This document shows positions 58,901 through 64,000 of a stretch of 64,000 nucleotides of DNA, in pieces. Below the pieces are notes generated by a model. That model was not told the origin of the DNA. It worked only from the letters and a program-made list of their open reading frames with translations, and searched no databases. How positions within the stretch are numbered: the stretch's first letter is position 1; each line of letters opens with the position of its first letter. The DNA comes from Acidimicrobiales bacterium. Its GTDB lineage: Bacteria; Actinomycetota; Acidimicrobiia; Acidimicrobiales; JADJXE01. The DNA lies in contig JADJXE010000001.1 of the NCBI GenBank assembly GCA_016716005.1, positions 1,935,001 to 1,999,000 on the forward strand, written 5' to 3'. Both the position numbers and the translations under genes were made by a program.

Positions 58901-60300
58901 CGAGCCCCGACCCGTGGCTCCAGGGAGCCGGCATCGACGAGGCCGGCCGCTTCGTGCTGGCCAGCCTCCCCGACGTGGTGCTGCTGCTCGACGGCGGGGG
59001 CGTGCTGCGCTTCGCGGGCGGGGCGATCGACGAGACCCTCGGCTACGAGCCAGCCGACCAGCTGGGCACGAGCGTGTTCGACAAGGTCCACCCCGACGAC
59101 GTCGAGTACGCGCTGGGCGCCCTGAGCGAGGTGGTGCGGAAGGTGGGCGGGCACGCGCCGGTCCAGCTGCGCGTGCGCCACGCCGACGGGCACTGGGTCG
59201 ACGTCGAGCTGTCGGCGTCCACGCCGGTGGCGCCGTCGGGCGAGCAGCTCGCCGTGCTGAGCCTGCGGCCGCTCGCCTTCCGCGACCTCCTCCCCGAGCG
59301 CCGCCGCCGCCTCGAGCGCCTGGTGCAGGACGTCGCCCGCACCTGCGCGGCGGCCCGGTCGGCCGACCTCGACGCCGTCATCGGCCGGGCCCTGGCCGAC
59401 CTGGGCGCCTTCTTCGCAGCCGACTCCGTCCTCCTGGAGGCCGTCGACCACGGTCACGCCCTGGTGCACCTCGACCACGAGTGGACGGCCGTCGGGGTGC
59501 CGTCGGCCCGGGCCTACCAGCCCGAGGTCCCCCTCGGCGATCTCCTGTGGGACGCACGCAGCCGGGCCAGCGAGTGGTTCGTGCTCGTCGAGGACCTGCG
59601 GGAGCCGCTGCCGGGGGCCGGCCACCAGCTCGAGCTGCTCACCGCGCTCGGCGTCCGGGCCGTGGCCGACGTGCCCATCACCTCGGGTCAGGTGCTGATC
59701 GGCATCCTCTCGGTCCGCTGGAACCGGCCCCACCCCTTCGAGTGGGACGACGCCGACGCGGGTCTGCTCCGTACCCTGGGCGACGTGCTCTCGGTCACGG
59801 TGCAGCGGCTGCACGCCGAGCGCCAATTGCAGCAGCAGGCCCTCCACGATCAGCTGACCGGGCTACCGAACCGGGCGGCGCTGGGGAGCGCCATGCGCCC
59901 GGCGCTGGCACGTCTGGCCCGCCACCGCGGTGTCGTCGCGGTGCTGTTCGCCGACCTGAACGGGTTCAAGGCCGTCAACGACGAGCACGGCCACGACGTG
60001 GGCGACCGGGTGCTGGTGGAGGTGGCCAGGCGCGTGCAGGGGGCGGTGCGGCCGGCCGACACGGTGTGCCGGCTGGGCGGCGACGAGTTCGTGGTGCTGT
60101 GCCAGGACCTCTCCTCTCCGGCCGAGGCTCACGCCGTCGCCCAGCGCATCCGAGACGAGGTCGCCGGCCTCCGGCAGGTCGACGGCTTCGAGCTCCGACT
60201 CGGAGCCAGCGTCGGCGTGGCCTGGACGGACGCACCGACCGATCCGGACGACCTCCTGCGCGAGGCCGACCGCTCCATGTACGAGGCCAAGCCCCGCTGA
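58897..60300 (+). CDS. PAS-GAF-GGDEF diguanylate cyclase
   Basis: The 467-residue protein has a PAS domain (VLLLDGGGVLRFAGGAIDET and onwards, about residues 26-128), a GAF domain (about 150-310, DLDAVIGRALADLGAFFAAD and VRAVADVPITSGQVLIGILS) and a GGDEF domain (HDQLTGLPNRAALGSAM, LFADLNGFKAVNDEHGHDVG, CRLGGDEFVVLCQDL). The G-G-D-E-F active loop is intact, so it should make cyclic di-GMP. No inhibitory RxxD site is evident just before it. GTG 58897 overlaps the DUF2254 stop, suggesting that the membrane protein and the cyclase act in one pathway. Confidence 0.93.
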   Translation: MTSPDPWLQGAGIDEAGRFVLASLPDVVLLLDGGGVLRFAGGAIDETLGYEPADQLGTSVFDKVHPDDVEYALGALSEVVRKVGGHAPVQLRVRHADGHWVDVELSASTPVAPSGEQLAVLSLRPLAFRDLLPERRRRLERLVQDVARTCAAARSADLDAVIGRALADLGAFFAADSVLLEAVDHGHALVHLDHEWTAVGVPSARAYQPEVPLGDLLWDARSRASEWFVLVEDLREPLPGAGHQLELLTALGVRAVADVPITSGQVLIGILSVRWNRPHPFEWDDADAGLLRTLGDVLSVTVQRLHAERQLQQQALHDQLTGLPNRAALGSAMRPALARLARHRGVVAVLFADLNGFKAVNDEHGHDVGDRVLVEVARRVQGAVRPADTVCRLGGDEFVVLCQDLSSPAEAHAVAQRIRDEVAGLRQVDGFELRLGASVGVAWTDAPTDPDDLLREADRSMYEAKPR

Positions 60301-60322
60301 CAGCCCGTCAGCCCGGCAGCCG

Positions 60323-61000
60323 TCAGCCCGGCAGTCGGCGCAGGCGCAGACGGCAGCCGGCGGTGTGCGGGTCGCGCACGGTGAGGCCGAGCACCTCGAC
60401 CCCGCCGACGGCGTCGGCGAGCCCCTCGGCCAGCCCCAGGTGCAGGCCGCAGACCAGGGCCGGGTCGGCTGCGGCCACGTCGGCGAAGGGGCAGCGCTCC
60501 AGCACCAGCTCGACCGACCGGCCCCGCGCCACCCGGCGGGGCGAGAAGCCGAGGCGGCGGGCCTCCTCCTCGAAGGCCGTCACCCCGTCGATCGCGACGC
60601 CCTCGGCGGCCCGGCGCCCGGCGGCCCGCCCGGCGGCCCGCACGGCCTCGCTCGGTGGCCCGCCGGCCCGGAGGGCGTCGGCCAGCAGCATCGACAGCCG
60701 GCGGTACGCGTCGGTCACGACCAGCGTGGGCTCGACCCCGGCGGCCCGGTAGACGAGGCGCGGCCGGCCGGGCCGGCCGGTGGCCTGCCGCGCCTCGTCG
60801 ACCAGCCCCGCCTCGCGCAGCCGGGCCAGGTGCTGGCGCACGGCCGTGTGGTGCAGGCCGACCAGGTCGGTGAGCTCGGCCACGTCGACCGGGCCGTCGG
60901 CATCGCGCAGGTACCGGTAGAGCCGCAGGCGAGTGGGGTCGGCCAGGGCGCTCGCCTGCCGCCACAGCTCCCCGTCCCCGCCCGCCTGCTCCGTGCTCAC
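60323..61000 (-). CDS. ArsR/SufR-like HTH transcriptional regulator with Cys-rich sensor domain
   Basis: The 225-residue protein has a winged HTH (ASALADPTRLRLYRYLRDAD, then VAELTDLVGLHHTAVRQHLA, RLREAGLVDE). Its C-terminal domain has cysteines in ELVLERCPFADVAAADPALV-C and the end block DPHTAGCRLRLR. C-P-F...C-x-L-H-x-G...C-x-L/V resembles the SufR-type iron-sulfur regulators, which sense iron-sulfur state or NO. It is 55 bases downstream of the NirK-like oxidase gene on the same strand and probably controls it through the palindrome at 62232. A short tandem repeat (CCGTCAGCCCGGCAG twice) lies around its stop. Confidence 0.8.
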   Translation of the reverse strand: MSTEQAGGDGELWRQASALADPTRLRLYRYLRDADGPVDVAELTDLVGLHHTAVRQHLARLREAGLVDEARQATGRPGRPRLVYRAAGVEPTLVVTDAYRRLSMLLADALRAGGPPSEAVRAAGRAAGRRAAEGVAIDGVTAFEEEARRLGFSPRRVARGRSVELVLERCPFADVAAADPALVCGLHLGLAEGLADAVGGVEVLGLTVRDPHTAGCRLRLRRLPG

Positions 61001-61055
61001 GGCCTCATCCTGCCCCGGCCCCTGCTCGTGCCCCTTCTCCGGTGCCCACCACCGC

Positions 61056-62189
61056 TCAGTGGCCGGCTCCCGCGGGCATCTCCACGTCGCCGGCCTGGAA
61101 CAGCCCCAGGGCGCCCTTGCCCACGTTCGAGAACTTGTGCGTCACGACCGGGTACAGGCCGGCCTCGGCGAAGCTGAACTCCACGAACCCGCCCTGTGCG
61201 GGCTGCAGGTCGAGCGCCTGCGAGCCGCCCTGGCGCTCGTCGGGCTGGAGGTCGTACGTGCCCTCCTTGAAGACCGTGTCGAAGACGGTGCCCACGATGT
61301 GGAACGAGGAGTTCTCCGAGGGCCCGACGTCGAGCACCCACACCCGCACCCGCTGGTCCGGCTCGACCCGGATCGGGGCGAACGTGTACTGGCTGACGTA
61401 GCCGTTGAAGACCACCGCGTCCCACGCGTCGGCCTGCATCTTGGTGAGATCGCCCGGCCCGCCCTCGGGCCCGGTGTACAGCTCGGACTGGACGAGGACG
61501 AACTCGTGGTCGACGGGTGCCAGCACGGGGGGGTCGATGATGATGGCCCCGTACATCCCGTTGCCGATGTGGTGCAGGGCCGGCGCCGTACCGCAGTGGT
61601 ACATGAAGATGCCTGCGTACTCCGCCCGGTACTGGTACACGAGCGACTCGCCCGGGGCGATGGTGCGCATCTCGTCGCTCCACGCCACGCGGCTGGCGTG
61701 GAAGTCGATCGAGTGCCCGATCTCACCGTCGTTCACCAGGGTGATCGTGAACAGATCGCCCACCTTGCCCCGCAGGATCGGCCCGGGGACCTGATCGTCG
61801 AAGGTCCACATCTGCTGGGTGACCCCGGGCGCCACCTCGAGGACCGTCTCGGTGGCGTGCAGGGTGAGGGTGTGCTCGGTGGCGCCGTCGGCGGGCAGCA
61901 GGGCGGGGTCGAACGGCTGCCACTCGGGGCCGGGCTCGGCGTTGAAGTCGATGACGGCGTCGCCCGACGTCGACGCGGCGGCGGAGGCGTCGTGCGCGCC
62001 GGCCGCCAGCTCGCCGTCGCCGATCACCACGGTGCCGTCGGCGTTGCCGTCGTCCAACGGGGTGAAGACGGCGATGCTGGCCACGACCAGGGCTATGACG
62101 GCGACCAGGAGGGTCACGGCCCAGGCGAGGCCCGTCCACTCGCTCTCCTGCCGGGTCCCTCCGGTTCGGGGTGGCTGCACGTCGCTCAT
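61056..62189 (-). CDS. NirK-like two-domain multicopper oxidase, membrane-anchored
   Basis: The 377-residue protein has one N-terminal helix (LAWAVTLLVAVIALVVASIA), a short linker and two cupredoxin domains. Domain 1 carries GEIGHSIDFHASRVAWSDEM (D and H at the NirK type 2 site) and the type 1 site FMYHCGTAPALHHIGNGMYG (H-C...H...M). Domain 2 has SENSSFHIVGTVFDTVFKEG and LYPVVTHKFSNVGKGALGLF for the other type 2 histidines. This is the copper nitrite reductase fold. Nitrite reductase activity is likely but not certain, as related two-domain oxidases have other substrates. It is outside the membrane. Confidence 0.85.
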   Translation of the reverse strand: MSDVQPPRTGGTRQESEWTGLAWAVTLLVAVIALVVASIAVFTPLDDGNADGTVVIGDGELAAGAHDASAAASTSGDAVIDFNAEPGPEWQPFDPALLPADGATEHTLTLHATETVLEVAPGVTQQMWTFDDQVPGPILRGKVGDLFTITLVNDGEIGHSIDFHASRVAWSDEMRTIAPGESLVYQYRAEYAGIFMYHCGTAPALHHIGNGMYGAIIIDPPVLAPVDHEFVLVQSELYTGPEGGPGDLTKMQADAWDAVVFNGYVSQYTFAPIRVEPDQRVRVWVLDVGPSENSSFHIVGTVFDTVFKEGTYDLQPDERQGGSQALDLQPAQGGFVEFSFAEAGLYPVVTHKFSNVGKGALGLFQAGDVEMPAGAGH

Positions 62190-62231
62190 GGCGACTCTCC
62201 TCGTGTGGTGGCCTCGTCCGGGCCCAATAAA

Positions 62232-62247
62232 TAGAGTTGTGACTCTA
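62232..62247. promoter_or_regulatory. Candidate operator: palindrome in AT-rich promoter of the NirK-like gene
   Basis: TAGAGT-TGTG-ACTCTA is a perfect inverted repeat with 6-base arms inside an AT-rich island (62226-62260), in a window that is otherwise about 72 percent GC. It lies 43 bases before the oxidase start. The HTH protein encoded in the same operon is the natural candidate to bind it. Confidence 0.55.
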
Positions 62248-62289
62248 AGTATTAGCGTATCCGGAGGTCGGGCGGGAAGCCGCCGGCGG

Positions 62290-62700
62290 TCACACGGGGC
62301 GGCGCGACGCCGCGAGGAGCACCCCGTAGGGCTTGCCGAGGGTCCGGTGGTGCCGATCGTGGGCCCGGACCCAGGGGCCGAGCAGCGGCACCCGGGGAAG
62401 GCCGAACCGGCGGTGGATGCCGAGATCGTGCACGAGGACGTGCAGCACGACCTGGGCGAGGGCTCCCGCTGCGAACCACGCCAGCGGCGACCACCACGCC
62501 CGCCCGGCCACCAGCGCGCCCGCCCAGACGAGCACCAGGACGAGCGGCACCAGGTCGCCGGACTGCACGTTGGCCGACGGCCGCAGGTGGTGCGAGCGGT
62601 GCAGGGACCACCACGGACCGTGGAGCAGGAACCGGTGCGCCAGCGCGCCGACCAGCTCCAGCGCCAGGAAGCCGCCGGTGGCGACCAGCAGCGCCGTCAT
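62290..62700 (-). CDS. CrtZ-like beta-carotene hydroxylase / fatty acid hydroxylase family
   Basis: The 136-residue membrane protein has three histidine clusters of the di-iron hydroxylase family: ELVGALAHRFLLHG, WWSLHRSHH, and VLHVLVHDLGIHRR with AHDRHH. Order and length (about 135-160) fit CrtZ, which adds hydroxyl groups to the rings of beta-carotene. No other carotenoid genes are in the window, so another lipid substrate is possible. Four hydrophobic stretches span the membrane. Confidence 0.85.
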   Translation of the reverse strand: MTALLVATGGFLALELVGALAHRFLLHGPWWSLHRSHHLRPSANVQSGDLVPLVLVLVWAGALVAGRAWWSPLAWFAAGALAQVVLHVLVHDLGIHRRFGLPRVPLLGPWVRAHDRHHRTLGKPYGVLLAASRRPV

Positions 62701-62746
62701 GCGGGCAGGCTACCGGCGACCGCGAACCCACCGCCGGCGGCCGCGC

Positions 62747-63217
62747 TCAACCCTCGAGCAGGCTGCGGAGCATCCACGCCGTCTTCTCGTGCACCTGGAG
62801 GCGCTGGGTGAGGAGGTCGGCGGTGGGCTCGTCGTGGGCGCCCTCCACCACCGCGAACAGGCTCCTGGCGGTGCGGGCCACGGCCTCTTGGCCCTCGACC
62901 AGCTGGCGCACCATCTCCTCGGCCGCGGGCACCCCGTCGGCCTCGGCGATGGACGACCGCCGCATGAACTCCGTGTAGCTGCCGGGCGCCGGGAACCCCA
63001 GCGAGCGGATGCGCTCGGCGATCTGGTCCACGGCCAGCGCCAGCTCGGTGTACTGCTGCTCGAACATCACGTGCAGGGTCGTGAACATGGGCCCGGTGAC
63101 GTTCCAGTGGAAGTTGTGGGTCTTCAGGTAGAGCGTGTACGAGTCGGCCAGCAGCCGTGCCAGCCCGTCGGCGATCTCCCGCCGCTGCTCCTCCCCGATC
63201 CCGATGTCGATGCTCAT
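62747..63217 (-). CDS. dps: Dps ferritin-like DNA protection protein
   Basis: The 156-residue protein has the Dps ferroxidase signature: THNFHWNVTGPMFTTLHVMF and EQQYTELALAVDQIAERIRS (His, His, Asp/Glu shared between subunits). It forms a 12-subunit shell that oxidises Fe2+ with peroxide and protects DNA. The C-terminus LQVHEKTAWMLRSLLEG is typical. It starts at ATG 63217, 108 bases from the divergent fur/perR gene, with a palindrome between. Confidence 0.93.
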   Translation of the reverse strand: MSIDIGIGEEQRREIADGLARLLADSYTLYLKTHNFHWNVTGPMFTTLHVMFEQQYTELALAVDQIAERIRSLGFPAPGSYTEFMRRSSIAEADGVPAAEEMVRQLVEGQEAVARTARSLFAVVEGAHDEPTADLLTQRLQVHEKTAWMLRSLLEG

Positions 63218-63274
63218 CGCGTGCCGCTCCCTCTCCTCGTCGTCGACCAGTCAATGGCTGGAACCATGCCGTGT

Positions 63275-63289
63275 TCGGAAGTATTCCGA
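63275..63289. promoter_or_regulatory. Candidate Fur/PerR operator between dps and fur
   Basis: TCGGAA-GTA-TTCCGA is a perfect inverted repeat with a 3-base centre, placed between the divergent dps and Fur-family genes, 25 bases upstream of the fur -10 box TAGGCT. Binding by the Fur-family protein would couple peroxide or iron sensing to dps and to its own expression. Confidence 0.55.
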
Positions 63290-63313
63290 CCTCAGAAGAG
63301 CTCAGGTGCTTGG

Positions 63314-63319
63314 TAGGCT
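63314..63319 (+). promoter_or_regulatory. -10 element (TAGGCT) of the Fur-family gene, leaderless
   Basis: TAGGCT ends 6 bases (GCTCCC) before GTG 63326, and no ribosome site is present. Confidence 0.5.
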
Positions 63320-63325
63320 GCTCCC

Positions 63326-63742
63326 GTGACCGCGCTCCTCGACCGACTCCGCCAGCGGGGCTGGCGGCTCACGGCCCAGCGCCGGGCGGTGGCCGGGGTG
63401 CTGGCCGGCGAGCACGTCCACCTCACCGCCGACCAGGTGCTGCAGCGGGCCCGGGCCGTTCTCCCCGAGGTGAGCCAGGCCACCGTCTACGCCACCCTGG
63501 CCGAGCTGGTCGCCATGGGCGAGCTGCGCGAGGTCGCGCTCGACGGCGGCGCACGGCGCTTCGACCCGAACGTCGGCGACGAGCACCAGCACCTGGTGTG
63601 CCGCTCGTGCGGGGCGATCCGCGACGTGCACCCCGCCGGAGTCGGAGGGCTCCGCCTGGGGCGGGGCGATCGGGCCGGCTACCGGCTCGACGGCATCGAC
63701 GTCACGTTCCGCGGCCTCTGCCCGGGCTGCGCGGCCCGCTGA
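63326..63742 (+). CDS. Fur-family metalloregulator (PerR/Zur-like)
   Basis: The 138-residue protein has the Fur winged HTH (GWRLTAQRRAVAGVLAGEHV, then HLTADQVLQRARAVLPEVSQ, ATVYATLAELVAMGELREV). The dimer domain has DEHQHLVCRSCGAIRDV and the end CPGCAAR, two CxxC pairs for structural zinc. The position next to dps and the DEHQHLVC motif favour PerR, a peroxide sensor with iron. Fur or Zur cannot be excluded. Confidence 0.9.
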   Translation: MTALLDRLRQRGWRLTAQRRAVAGVLAGEHVHLTADQVLQRARAVLPEVSQATVYATLAELVAMGELREVALDGGARRFDPNVGDEHQHLVCRSCGAIRDVHPAGVGGLRLGRGDRAGYRLDGIDVTFRGLCPGCAAR

Positions 63743-63807
63743 CCGTCCGGCGCCGACCTGGCCAGGTCCCGTCGGCGGGCGCACACTGGGGTCGGGAGGG
63801 AGCCGTC

Positions 63808-64000
63808 GTGCACCGGTCCGCCCGCAGGGTGCAGATGGTCGGCGTGATCATGGCCCTGCTGCTCGCGGGTGGCTCGCTCGCAGCCTGCGGGGAGCAGGGT
63901 CCGACATCCGGCACACCCGCGACCGCCGGGACTCGCTACGACATCGGCAGCCCGCGGCTCACCGACGTGTGGCTGGATCCGGCGCACGGCGACGATCGGG
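63808..64000 (+). CDS. Putative lipoprotein, N-terminal part (cut by window edge)
   Basis: GTG 63808 with GGGAGGG about 8 bases upstream opens a frame still open at the window end. The first 31 residues are a lipoprotein signal: basic start VHRSARRVQ, hydrophobic core VGVIMALLLAGGS and lipobox LAAC. The mature part begins CGEQGPTSGTPATAGTRYDI. It should be lipid-anchored on the outer face of the membrane. No domain is seen in the 33 residues available. Confidence 0.7.
   Translation, partial: MHRSARRVQMVGVIMALLLAGGSLAACGEQGPTSGTPATAGTRYDIGSPRLTDVWLDPAHGDDR

Noticed and set aside
60305..60334. Tandem copy of CCGTCAGCCCGGCAG as an operator
   Set aside because: It lies at the stop of the HTH gene between convergent genes, has no dyad symmetry and is probably a simple duplication.

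Overview
This window is very GC-rich, with coding third positions almost all G or C, many GTG starts, and tRNA genes without an encoded CCA. It looks like a chromosomal segment of an actinobacterium. The gene families present (heme-b type cytochrome oxidase, a seven-gene Mrp antiporter, giant LuxR/AAA regulators, DUF6777, an Hsp70/dynamin cluster) would fit the Acidimicrobiia, but the lineage is inferred. A recurring start signal supports the phylum: a TANNNT hexamer 5-9 bases before an ATG or GTG, typical of leaderless actinobacterial transcripts. It precedes at least nine genes.

Region 1 (1-4.7 kb): the tail of a short-chain dehydrogenase, a divergent pair (a 59-residue membrane protein and a permuted NlpC/P60-like hydrolase), an uncharacterised membrane protein, a drug-efflux MFS transporter and a methyltransferase. 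Region 2 (4.7-19.1 kb) is accessory DNA. It holds toxin-antitoxin modules in all states of decay: RES/MbcA relics, one intact RHH/PIN pair, one intact HTH/PIN pair, and three copies of HepT-MntA of which only one is intact. It also holds an ion-transport cassette (P-type cation ATPase, KhtT-like regulator, CPA1 antiporter), a tyrosine integrase carrying an in-frame amber codon, and two displaced 3' halves of a tRNA-Arg gene. The intact tRNA-Arg(ACG) lies at 19.07-19.14 kb, so this is a tandem integration site.

Region 3 (19.2-32.5 kb) is mostly rightward housekeeping DNA: DUF2277, sulfatase, msrB, an AlkD-type glycosylase, two tRNA-Ser genes, pheA, larB-larC, an ABC exporter-like pair, a sulfurtransferase, and two Pro/Ala-rich membrane proteins ending in an SH3-like and a YfaP-like domain. 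Region 4 (32.5-42.8 kb) is leftward: a class III aminotransferase, mnhA-G with a 4-base overlap at every junction, and a ba3-type oxidase operon with a cupredoxin and a 51-residue subunit.

Region 5 (43-60.3 kb): two tandem giant LuxR/AAA regulators, then the most system-like cluster of the window. That cluster is an Hsp70 ATPase domain fused to a membrane anchor and an extracytoplasmic domain, divergent from a Pro/Ala-rich acidic protein, a small acidic protein and two dynamin-like GTPases, the second with a one-base frameshift. A membrane-anchored UbiB-like kinase, a DUF2254 protein and a diguanylate cyclase follow. Region 6 (60.3-64 kb) concerns metals and oxidants: a NirK-like copper oxidase with a Cys-containing HTH regulator and a nearby palindrome, a CrtZ-like hydroxylase, dps and a divergent fur/perR gene sharing a palindrome, and the start of a lipoprotein.
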